Shown here piece by piece: positions 22,130 to 33,974 of a DNA stretch of 64,000 nucleotides. The DNA lies in contig JNEU01001087.1 of NCBI GenBank assembly GCA_000697475.1, positions 1 through 64,000 on the forward strand. The letters run 5' to 3'. Both the position numbers and the translations under genes were made by a program. This DNA is from Lichtheimia corymbifera B2541. Its lineage: Eukaryota; Mucoromycota; Mucoromycetes; Mucorales; Lichtheimiaceae. The notes under the pieces are model-generated. The model searched no databases and had not been told where the DNA came from. It saw only the letters and a list, made by a program, of their open reading frames with translations. Numbering within the stretch: the stretch's first letter is position 1; each line of letters begins with the position of its first letter.

Positions 22130-22817
22130 TCATTCATCAGGAAGCTCAGGGTGGTGGTTCAAATGATCACAGGATACGGGGCTCCAACTAATGTCCAGGA
22201 CACCTAATTGAAGGTTACCATCAGGTGCAAGCCTTTGGAATGCTGCTGGAGTGAGATCGATAGCTTTTCCTATAGTATAATTCGTGTAAGATGTACGTAA
22301 TAACCGCATGTCTTTGATCTGCCACTTACCGACTCGACAAGCAGCGCATTTGTCTACCACCATGATCGTGATGGACAAATCACGATGTTTTTTGTTTGTC
22401 ACCCGTAAACATTTGTAGCAGTCTTCGAAACCATTCATTGCCTGACCAATGGATTCTATATTGGTTAGTAAAAAATCAATTGTTATATATCGTTCACGGT
22501 CATACCATTGCTCCTATCATATCGTTTATTGTTGCATCCCATCTGGGCATCCCGTTTCGATCGTAGCAAGCAGCGTTCAGGAGATCTTTTCCATCATACC
22601 TGTAATAAATTCCTATCAGCTATTCTGTATGTAGGTAATAATAGTAAACATATATCGACACATACCATGTACCGTTACCATGACCACGTTTAGTCAATGA
22701 TATTTGCTTCAATGGTCGAAACTGCATAACAGTTGCCACGCCTTCATAAGTCGTTTCGGCCGCCGTTACAGAGTAAATGAGACTAAACAGACATAGAAAT
22801 GCGAAAAGGAACCGCAT
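22130..22817 (-). CDS. secreted expansin-like (RlpA-like double-psi barrel) protein
   Basis: A clear signal peptide (MRFLFAFLCLFSLIYSVTAA) is followed by a double-psi beta-barrel domain. Signatures are GNGTWYDGKDLLNAACYDRNG, an FEDCYKCLRV segment, VVDKCAACRVG and KAIDLTPAAFQRLAP, with paired cysteines. Fungal proteins of this type (loosenin/expansin-like) bind or loosen polysaccharides without hydrolysis; there is no C-terminal cellulose-binding domain. The GTWY junction is split by an intron. The next junction works in frame only with the acceptor ending GGTCAG. Role in the host wall or in plant material is not decidable here. Confidence 0.82.
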
Positions 22818-23411
22818 ATTTTGGAGCACTGGAAAGCTGTGGAAAATGCTTCTGCTCGATAGGCATTTATAAGTTATAGCTGCAGCAGACTGAGCCATAT
22901 GCGGTTTCTCAGTATGGATTTTGCGTCAAAAAGAGTTACGCAAGTCAGCCGGCGTTTGCTTGCGAGCCAAAGTCTTTTTTTTTTGTGAAGCCCCTGGCTA
23001 CCTCCTTAACCCTTGCACCCTTTAATCGGACTGGAACAACGCCGTTGATGTCCACACGACACAAGTGCTGGTGTCTCGTCACTTCCTCCCCTCAGATTTT
23101 GTTAGTGCTGTGTCGTGCATTACTCCTCAGAAGCAGATTATCACTACAGCGGCGATATTGTTACTTTCAGTGTTGTGTGCAAATAGTCTTTCAGCAACAA
23201 AATAACATTTCAATAAAACATATGGACAAGCCAATATCAGTGATGAAATCAGCATCGCTATTTGCCACACAACGTTTACGGTTTAACAAACATTATGGAA
23301 TACAAAAGTAGGTCAAATGAGTAAAGTATGATGCCAATCAAATATAACGATTTTCGTGCATGAAATGAACTATTTTCTGTACAAATGTAAAGCTTGCCTA
23401 ATGCCTCTATA
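22818..23411. other. intergenic / promoter region of the secreted protein
   Basis: This lies upstream of the minus-strand expansin-like gene and downstream of the kinase stop. The plus-strand ORF at 22985-23311 has no recognisable domain. A short T-run lies near 22975-22984. Confidence 0.5.
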
Positions 23412-25137
<1,726 letters not shown>

Positions 25138-25654
25138 CGGATATCCATTTACCCGTCATTATCACGCGGCCGGAAAATATAGACTCCCATTACGTGTTGA
25201 GCACATGTAGGGTAGTATACAAGGATCATAATAAGACAATATTATTGTAAAGGAAAAAGTCTAGTAGTAATGTAGATAGCAGCAAGAGGTCACTATATTA
25301 CAAAAGTAAAGAATAGCAATTAGGAAAATGAGTATAGTCTATTTATATTGAACTACAGAGAGAGTGGAGTGCTGGTTACATTCACCACTGTGTGAAATGA
25401 TGTTACAGGCTAATCGCATTACAATCTCAGAGTATCCACCTTTACAGTGAATTGCAATCCCAATGTGATATGTGATGGTTGAACGAAGCAACAAGTTTAT
25501 AACTGTGAACAACGCGAATGTTGCCAATATTACAAGATACATACGTCGTCACATGACATACGACGCTTATGATCGCTTATGATAGTGACTGACATTGTGC
25601 AAATGGTACAAGCTCAATTTGCCTGGGCTTCTCCTCAGTAGTTTGATTTTGCAA
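25138..25654. other. divergent promoter region
   Basis: This is spacer between the divergent kinase (-) and palmitoyltransferase (+) genes. It is AT-rich with only short unsupported ORFs and probably carries both promoters. Confidence 0.5.
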
Positions 25655-27240
25655 ATGGAACCACGTACAAGGAACACTGTAGTAGGAATAATCCTTCCTG
25701 TGTTTGTAGTAGGGCTCTTTGTGTATCCATGGTACATTTACACTTTCCGGATATGCAGTAAGCAAAATGGAATCCATTGTCCCGTAATTGCGAGATGGTA
25801 TGGCTCATCAATTTGTTTTCACAGACACATTGTTCCCGGATAATAAAGCAGAAGGAGGTATATGCGAACAGAACAGAAACAGTGAAAGAGTGTGAATCTG
25901 ACTCGGTTGTTAGCTGTCTTCATCACGATTGCATCGCTGTTTGGTCTACTCGCTTTATTGTGTTATGCTCGCGTTCTAATAGCACCGTCGGGAAAAGCTG
26001 TTCATGCAAGTGGTTACTGCAAATTTAGAGTAGAGGAGAGATACTGAGCGAGGGACTTACATCTGCTCGGAACCAGCAGGTTGCGACTGCATCTCAGGTC
26101 TCGCCGATACCACGATATTGCTATGCACCAGGATTGCTTGATCCCAAGACCCAATGCCCACAAATATCACCAACGGCGGCAGAAATTGGAAATGCACCTA
26201 ACGAGCGAACTGCACTCCTTCCAACACTGTGTATCACTCGCATGGACGGCATGCCTCGTTATTGCGATGTCTGCCAGTGCTACAAACCGGATCGTACACA
26301 CCACTGCAAAGAGTGCAATGCATGTATTCTGCGGATGGACCAGTAAGTTACTTCGTATGATGCATAGGACGTTTCATTCCGTATGTTGATACCCCGTTTC
26401 CATATAACTACTGTATGATTTCAGTCATTGTCCATGGTAAGTTTAAGTACCTAAAATGTATATCTTACATGCTGATACAATGAGAATCGTGAACATAGGA
26501 TCAGTGGTTGTGTAGGACATAGAAATTACAAGTTCTTCTATCTTTTCGTGATATACAGCGCAATGTATGCAATATGGTCGCTCTGCAGTAGCATCCCACT
26601 AATCGTGAATGCGCTATCCAAGAATGTATGGAAGTGAGTTGTGGTGGAGTTAAGGTTCTGGGCTGATGCCAGCTGATTTATGTAGGGCGCGACTCTAGAT
26701 CCCCAGTGGATTGTTTTGCTCGTGCTGTAAGTACTATATGAATTTATGGTAGAGTTATCTACAATGATAGGAATACTAACCCATCGAATTGTACAAATGT
26801 AGCGGCTTTGTATTTGGAATGACATTGTTGGGATTTGCCGGAGTACATACCTATTACATATGCATGAATCAGACCACCATCGAACATATCTCACGGCGTC
26901 CCTATGAAATTCGAGTGGATTTGGATAGAACTGGACAAAACTATGAAGTTGTGACGACACCACACACAGAGCGCCTGTGGAATCTGGGAACATGCGACAA
27001 CTGGCGATCAGTCATGGGGAACAACCCGTGGGGCTGGTTTGGTAAGTTGTTTTGCAGCATTTTGCTTATACAATATTGTATTTTTCTCAAATATATTCTG
27101 CAGTACCGTGGTCAGGTGGCCTTGGCAATGGATGCATTTTTCCATACAATGATGAAGTGTATGCTCGGGTGATCGAGCGAGCCAAACATCAACGAATGAT
27201 CTTGAACCCCCCGGACCCCTCTCGTACTACTAGCATTTAG
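25655..27240 (+). CDS. DHHC-type protein S-palmitoyltransferase
   Basis: This is an integral membrane enzyme that transfers palmitate to cysteines. It has an N-terminal membrane helix (VVGIILPVFVVGLFVYPWY) and a second (AVFITIASLFGLLALLCYA). The Cys-rich domain is CDVCQCYKPDRTHHCKECNAC, with the DHHC motif assembled across two introns (near 26340, 26425 and 26501). A further helical pair follows. The conserved TTxE motif appears as QTTIEHI, and an NPWGWF segment precedes the C-terminus. Short Golgi/vacuole Pfa-type proteins are the nearest group by architecture. There are no ankyrin repeats. The linker exons between the second helix and the Cys-rich domain are the least certain. Confidence 0.88.
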
Positions 27241-28129
27241 TCAACCCGTTGCGTGAATAACAGCTGATTTTTATTATCTTCGTATGTTGCTATTACCGTT
27301 TATGGTGGGGATCCTTATTCTCATGATCCATGATATACAAAGACGGTGGATGTGAATGTGCCTATTCTAACAAACATATAGCAGCATGTACGAGCAAGCT
27401 GAATTGCGGTTCTATGCCATGAAATACGGTGTCTTTTCCTTGCTGGTGATGAGATAGCGGATTTTTTTTGTATTAAAGTGTGAACTTTATTCGAGTGATG
27501 AGTCCAAAGTATTAGGTATAAAGGACGAGAAAAGTACATTGGATGTGAGGAGACCCAACCAAACTCACCATAAGATCTCCTTTGATATGTTTACGTAAGA
27601 TCAATCATTTTGCTAAATAAGATTTCGAATCGATTTATTGATCGAGGAACATCATACATACAAAAAAAGTCTACTACTTATTGCTGTCCTTGAGGTAAAC
27701 GCGATTGTCTGATGAAGCGGAGTCGTCGCCGTTGGATTTTAACTTTACTTCCCCTAACACTTCCATTATGCGCTAAATCCGAATGGATTTACTCTGTATT
27801 CTAAAAGCTATTCAGTCGTAGAATAAAGTGGATGTTGGCAATACAACATTGAAGGAAAAGTAGTTATCTTCCTGTGGTGTCTTCGTTTTTTGGTTGCGGT
27901 GGCTGTCGTCCGGTGGTGCTGTCTGTCATACATCTCTCAGCTTAATTCCATCGTCATTAAGATTCAGTTCGTGTGTCCCTCCATCCGCACAAGAGGAATT
28001 TTGTCACAAGATAGGACCCACCAAGACGGGTGGGTAGGGCCTCGTGCCCGGTAGAAGTAAGTCGTATCATTGCTCGTACAATTTGTCCTTTTACCGCTAG
28101 ATCTTAAACTTATTTGTCGTTTTTGGAAA
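27241..28129. other. intergenic with a weak small-ORF candidate
   Basis: This holds the 3' region of the DHHC gene and then spacer. On the minus strand, codons ending at 27674 read MEVLGEVKLKSNGDD and look like a short terminal exon behind a TTTAG acceptor at about 27781. The ATG at 27929 starts a hydrophilic frame (MTDSTTGRQPPQPKNED). I could not connect the two with a canonical donor, so no gene is called. Confidence 0.25.
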
Positions 28130-28531
28130 TAAAGATACAGCCTAGGAAGCATAAAATAGAGTGTTCAAGTGCTTGCTGGTCAAGTGTGCGGAGGTTACCA
28201 GGGCATGCCAAATGGTGTGTTGGTCAGTTAGATTGTCAGTGAGATGCAGCAGCTATAAAGCATCGATCCAAAAGAGTCTCTTATATGGGCAGTCAACAAA
28301 TATATGGAAGAGGTCCTCATCGCAAGGTTTGCATATCACACATTCACGTGAGGGGAACTTACCTGGTTGCAGACAATGGAGCTTGCTAGTGATCACAATA
28401 GTGGAGCACCTTTTAGAGAATTTGCCATATCGCATTGACGAAGGTCTCGTCTCAATATCGTCTCGATCTCGGTCATGAATCTCGCTTCGCGAGAAATTAT
28501 GCAGACCTTTTAGACTGGAGCTGGGTTGCAT
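28130..28531 (-). pseudogene. non-LTR retrotransposon remnant (reverse-transcriptase zinc finger)
   Basis: The frame contains ECVICKPCDEDLFHIFVDCP followed by KRLFWIDAL. This is the C-x2-C...H-x4-C pattern of the zinc-binding domain found at the C-terminus of LINE-type reverse transcriptases. After it the frame meets a stop, then continues with a typical downstream segment (LTDQHTIWHALVTSAHL) to another stop. No polymerase domain lies upstream, so this is a truncated, mutated tail of a LINE copy. Confidence 0.6.
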
Positions 28532-28601
28532 TCCCTCTGTTCTCTAGCAATGGCATTGGCCACTGGGGTATTGATGAAGCCGCTTTCAAATGGATAGTGG
28601 T

Positions 28602-29112
28602 CTTAGCTTAGGTGATCAGAGACGATATGAAACATGCCTCTTTGGCTTACAAAAGCCAATTTTTTCTCTATTTCTCGACATGTCACAAGTCAACATCGTC
28701 TGAAACTTTGTTTACAATTATAAAAGCGGTCCCATTGGGCAACTTTCATTAAGACGCCACAGTAATCAGAGTCAAGCCTAGTCTAGTAAACGTGAGCACG
28801 TGATCTCTTCCAAACAAAACTCTACTAGTCTTTTCTTGGCATTTTATGTCTTAATCACTCTTCAAATTGAAAATTCGATTATAAAACTACCATTGTTCTA
28901 CAACTTTGCTTATTAGTCCAAGTTGATCAGAGGAGATGCGAAAAACATCCCTTTGTCCCATATGAGCGAATTTTTTTTCTGTTTCTCGTCAAGTCACCAG
29001 TCAACGTGACTTTAAATTTTGTTTATGACTATAAATGCAATCCTTGCGGGTAACTTTGACTAAGACATCACAGTGGTCTGTGGTCAGAACTCAGAACCAA
29101 GTCTAGTTGATA
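28602..29112 (+). repeat. two diverged direct repeats, about 311 bp apart
   Basis: Segments of about 190 bp starting near 28602 and 28913 align along their length: GTGATCAGAG / GTTGATCAGAGG, TTTTCTCTATTTCTCG / TTTTTCTGTTTCTCGTC, GTTTACAATTATAAA / GTTTATGACTATAAA, and ending AAGCCTAGTCTAG / AACCAAGTCTAG. The identity by eye is about 70%. This is a local old duplication, of non-coding appearance, in the repeat island. Confidence 0.7.
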
Positions 29113-29115
29113 GTC

Positions 29116-29700
29116 AATTTATTTTTTTTTTTTTTTGCATTGCAACACCATGTCCAAGCACCGAGGGTCGGTGTTTCAAATATTTGTTACTTTAAATATT
29201 TAACCCCCGACGTTAGTTTTTTTGCATATGACATGTGAGACCCCCGGGGCCGGGGGTCCAGTGGTGCGGCTCAGGTAAATTCCAACCTCATCGGGTGGAA
29301 CACAAAACGCTCGGTGGGTAAGAGTACATTACCTCGGTGAGTAAAAGCACATTACGCCGGTGGGACCACCGGGCGTATTGTATTCGTATTATTTATTTTT
29401 GATTTTTTGGAAAGAAAATTAAAATTTATAAAATCTCAATCGCAATATCACAGGAGTCGCCTTAGAAAATGTGTTTTTGATTAGAAAGGAAACTTTTTGA
29501 TAACCAGTGGGTGATGATTTGCTTTACAACCCAGTTCGTACATAACGTCGATGGGTTAACCCACCGACGTAATGAGCTTTTACCCACCGGCGTAATGTAT
29601 GAGCTTCTTACAACCCAGTTCGCACATAACGTCGGTGGGTTAACCCATCGACGTTATGTACCGCCTTTACCCACCGACGTAATGTGCCCTACCCCAGAGA
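29116..29700. repeat. foldback-like element rich in palindromes
   Basis: After a T-run (about 29118-29136), the left part carries CGGTGGGTAAGAGTACATTAC and a diverged second copy. The right part carries the inverse, CCCACCGACGTAATG, several times. On the right, a unit of about 85 bp beginning TTACAACCCAGTTCG is repeated in tandem (about 29524 and 29609). Each unit holds a large palindrome centred on TTAA; the second (29624-29659) is near perfect over 36 bp. A GC-rich hairpin, GACCCCCGG/CCGGGGGTC, lies at about 29250-29270. There is no ORF. It fits a MITE/foldback element; ends and target duplication were not identified. Confidence 0.65.
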
Positions 29701-31134
29701 TTCCTCAACACAAGATTTTTTGGAGTTGGAACATTTGTGTAACACATACCCGGATGTATGTTTTCCCGAGATCATGGCACTAAACCTGTCCGTCGAACCA
29801 CACTTTATTCACGTTACACAACATACCACACTCCCAATCTCCTCCACCTCATTGAGTTTTTTTCGACGTCCACGAAAAAAAAATTTTGGCTGATGACGAC
29901 CTGGGGAGAATCCGAGATTGCCCATCACGAACCTGAAAGTTTGACAGTAGGTGTATTCAGGCATGCTGAGCAGCTTTGCTCTATTGAAGACCCCCTCGTT
30001 TGATTGTAATATTCTGAATTAAGGGCGTCTTTACGCTTTTCCCATACAGCACTATAGGTGCGATTAGAGTCGGGCCGGCATTGATGTGTGTATGGTGATA
30101 TAGATGTGTACGAGACGGTGTTAGAGTAAGTAATACTCGAGGTAGGTATTTTATTCAAGAAGGAGAACCAGGAAACTAAGATAGGATAGTAAGCAAGGAT
30201 ATGTATGTGCACTACTATCAGGTCGGATATCCTTAGTCAGAAAAAATGGTAAATGGTTGGGCTGAATGTACTTATGGAGAAAGGGATACTATAGGAAATA
30301 TATTACCGTTATACTTTGGTCACCGTGTCTGGGATGGGCATCTGTCTATTGTAGGTGATATAGGTATATGCGTCATAGGAGGTACCCATGCATTGATCTT
30401 TGTCATCATCTTCGTAGTACTTTATAGCTTTATTACTGCTGTTCATTGCTGCCTTTTAATCTTTTCCCTTGATGAGTCCTTTGTGATATATGGTTGGGCA
30501 ATGAGAATGGTGCAGAGCGGTGGCGAAATAGAGACAGAGCCTTAATGCGCTGTTGCCCAATAAATCATTGCCCAGGACAAACACCTCCTTGAAACCGCAA
30601 ACAGCAGAAGAACGAAAAGTTGGTATCTTCTCGCATCAGGCTTTAACAAGTAGCTAGGGTCAATGGAGACATGTGACATGTATTCAAGATAAATGTATAG
30701 TGCAGTAATCGTACATGAAATTGGAGCCAGGGATTAGTTTTTTTTCGGGATGCTGTTTAGATTGACGGCTCGCACTGTTTTTTAGATGATAGATTCTTGG
30801 ATTGGACAAGATGATCCAGAGATTTATGATTCGCAACATGTATGCAGAGATGTGTGCTGGGAATACCAATATGGAATCAACTAAAAGCTTTAATGACTAA
30901 ATTCAATACAACAAGTATCGATTAACAATTATCAATATTTGACTGATGGTACCATAGGAATGAATCATCCCTCAAAAATCGCTTCCCTAATATCTAGGCA
31001 GCTTATCATCAAACGATAGAACGTGTAATGCTGAAGTAGATGGAATCTCACTGCATGGGCCATCACGTAACGACTTTGGTTGCACCAGCTTTTGCGCGCT
31101 GTCTCCCTTTCCTTTCCCTTATTTGCTGGACTGC
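29701..31134. other. gene-poor spacer before Vps68
   Basis: No supported gene. The plus-strand ORF 30246-30545 (99 codons, one hydrophobic stretch) is isolated and has no recognisable family. A polypyrimidine run at about 31108-31125, just before the next ATG, is probably promoter or leader sequence. Confidence 0.45.
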
Positions 31135-31925
31135 ATGGAAGGATACGATACCCATAGCATTTTTATCTGCTGCAACTCTAGCTGCCTTGGACCTAAAGGG
31201 CGTCAAGCTGGCATATATGTGTCTGGCATGTTGGTAAGGAAAGAACACCAACATCATCGCAATGAGCTCGGGTGATTGACAATTTGACAGTTTGCTCTAG
31301 GATGGTGGATGTTCATTGACACTCTAAGCTTTTCGTTCACACTGTCCGAACGCAAGGTGCTATTTGGTGTTGAAGACTGGGTTCCTGGTATTATCACGAC
31401 GTTAGGCATGATTGTGTGAGTCATGATTATGCGGTTTACCGGTATACGATTACTTATAGCATGATATTTAGTGTCTGTCTGATAGACAAAAGTTCTCTTC
31501 GAGATTCATGGGGCGAATCAGGATCTTGGCAAGCTCGCTTATGTTTATTTTTGGTACCATTCTTCACTATGTGACATCCTCAAGGACAGTAAACTAAATC
31601 GATACCGATATTGTAGGGATTTGCTATGATGGCAGGTGGTTTAGCAGGCGCGGTTGTAAGTTGCTCTCACACATAAGACATGATACAAAGAACCTGTTGG
31701 ATTGATATGTTCTTTTGCAGAGTGTTCTGGTGGTAAAGTACATCATGCACGATCTCGACTCTGCCGACTGTTACCCTGGTATCGGCATTGTAGTGCAATG
31801 CGGACTTCTTATGCTCAGGTATTTGCTTTGTTTGGTGCATAAAAGATGCCACTGACATCGATTTTCGTTGTAGCACTGCCATTCTTTGGATATCACAGAC
31901 AGAAGAACCATCTTTTCGCATCTAA
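31135..31925 (+). CDS. VPS68: Vps68 / TMEM50-family membrane protein
   Basis: This is a four-helix membrane protein of the UPF0220 family. Yeast Vps68 acts with Vps55 in late endosome-to-vacuole transport. The family pattern is clear: GPKGRQAGIYVSGML spliced to FALGWWMFIDTL, then WVPGIITTLGMIV, IDKSSLRDSW, GFAMMAGGLAGAV and CGLLMLSTAILW. The start is the ATG at 31135, because only this frame joins the first intron correctly; the longer open frame beginning at 31040 is out of phase with the conserved exon. Five short introns were read. Length is about 170 residues, normal for the family. Confidence 0.88.
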
Positions 31926-32067
31926 GTTTAGGAACGGGAATTAAATCATACTATTTCCATATATCTTTCCAGAAAATTTAAATCATATGAATATTAATAT
32001 GAGCCTGGTATCTTTATGTGACGAGGAGTGGTTTACTAATCATTACTTTACATTACGATATTACATA

Positions 32068-33819
32068 TTACATAATATGACATTCTCTATTATGAGCTCC
32101 CATGCGCATTAGCTGCTCTTCGGTATATGCACGACCTGTCATAGCTTGAATATCTTCCATGGCCTGCTCACGTTCATTATCTTTCTTTTTTTGCTTGATT
32201 TCTCTTGGAAAGTACAGCTTCAAGAAGTTCTGCATCGGAATATCCAAGTTTAAAGAGCTTGCATGTTTGACGGCAGTGGGGTGTCGGCATAGCGGGCAAC
32301 TATCCATTTTCTTTTTCTGGGCTTTGATTAAGCAGCGTACACAGAATACGTGACCACATGCTAGACGTATGGGTCTCCATGCCACTGACATACATACAGG
32401 ACACACTATGCACATAAAATGAGCAAGATGTTGGAGCACAAATGTAGGATAAACTCACGATAATCATCAGGTTGTGGTATGATTGTTGTCAGTTTTCCCA
32501 AGATGGATGCACAGAGGATATCTGCTAACTTGGTATTAAAAAATCGACTTTGTTGTATAAAGCTTGGAAAGCTTGTGCTAGCACTAAAGAAAATGCATAT
32601 CAGTAAGATATAGTACATCATAAGCTTTTCTCCCTACTTACTTTAGACCACTGCGCTTGTCATGCTTTTTCAAAATCTTGGTTACTGCCGTTTGATTCAA
32701 AAGCTGATAATGCTTCATGGTGATTAATTCTGTATTGAGTGCAATAAACTGCTCAAAAGATTCTCTGGAAGCTTTACTCTTGAATTTGCGCAAAAGATTG
32801 AGTTCCCCGAGTTGTTGTGTGAACCATTCCATCTGCGCTTTGGATTTGTGAGCCGAATGTATCGATCTGTCGGATTCAACTCTGCCTTTGAAGATCTGTG
32901 CATCCATATAAAGACTGAAAATAGCACGCCATGCGTACATATCGGTCACGTGATTTGGCGCCGTCTATAGATACAGATACATGGATTAGTTCGGGGAGTA
33001 TACTTCTGTATTTGAACACGCTTACCAATTTGGCCATGCGCCTCTCCAATTCGTTTACATCTTGTTTAAATCTTTGTGAAGTCATATCCTGAAGAACTGC
33101 CGCTTGCTGTAACTCGGTCATCAATGTCGCAAAGAATTCATCATCGTGTTCCAATTCAATAACGAGACTACGCATATCCTTGTTCTCCTGTCCTCTTTCC
33201 AACTTGTTGCTGATTTCAACCTCTCCATCAGTTGTAATATCGCTTATTCGATCTGTTTCTTCTTTGCTGGATAGTGTCATGTCCATCAATTCTCGGAATA
33301 ATTCCGCTGCTGCACTTTGTCGGCGCTGCATGGTATCACTTGTTAAGATACGTTCATCTTTTTTGCTGAGCGTGAAGAAATCCGTGTCGTTCTCTGTGCG
33401 TTTGTATTGAAGCTTAGGCCTTGATGCATTGCAAGCATTGTTGTCGCTTTCATTTTCTTCCTTGCTTATGATCTTTTCCAAAAGCTCTTCCACATGGGAT
33501 TGATTCGGGTCGTAAATGAACTCAATGCAGGGATGTACATTAGGAGCTTCACCTATTAAATCGTTAAGAGACTATACAAATGACCCAGTACGAGTGCTTA
33601 TTTACCAGTGAAATAATATCTTATCTTTGGACCATTGTCATTGTTGGCTGAATTGTTGCCGAGACATTCTCGTAAAAAAGAAGCAGACAGTCCACGACGC
33701 TCAATTTCGACTGCGACCTTTGCAATGAGCTTCTTGAGTGCTTTATACTGAATGAGATATGGTCGCCACTCGGAGGGAATGTCCTCAGCTTCACTTTCTA
33801 ACTGTTTCCCAAACTTCAT
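32068..33819 (-). CDS. SPX-domain RING-finger protein (E3 ligase-like)
   Basis: The N-terminal SPX domain begins MKFGKQLESEAEDIPSEW, with the Lys cluster QYKALKKLIAK that binds inositol pyrophosphates in SPX proteins. It closes with the helical KFKSKASRESFEQFI and LNQTAVTKILKKHDKRSG segments. A C3HC4 RING follows: CPVCMSVAWRPIRLACGHVFC, CLIKAQ, CPLCRHP. The architecture matches fungal SPX-RING proteins and predicts a ubiquitin ligase tuned by phosphate status (inference). The long middle of SPX is interrupted by a Glu/Asp-rich loop (about residues 110-230), as in related fungal proteins. It follows the M13 gene by 155 bp on the same strand. Confidence 0.85.
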
Positions 33820-33974
33820 TGAAAGAAGAGATAATTCATGGTTTTATCATCCCCGCTACATATTGACATTTTTGGAAGAGAAAAGAACCCTGCAGATTGC
33901 CATGCAACTGTAACACAAACTTGAATGTCTAGCTACGCTACTGCTACTGTAAAACGACATCGGATGCCATTTCA

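Noticed and set aside
27674..27929. Possible small two-exon minus-strand gene (MTDSTTGRQ... to ...YLKDSNK)
   Set aside because: The two attractive frames cannot be joined by a GT-AG intron in phase.
30246..30545. 99-codon plus-strand ORF with a hydrophobic stretch
   Set aside because: No family, no splice context and located in a gene-poor island; likely chance.
31040..31237. 65-codon plus-strand ORF overlapping the Vps68 5' region
   Set aside because: It is in a different frame from the conserved exon; only the frame starting at ATG 31135 joins the downstream Vps68 exons.
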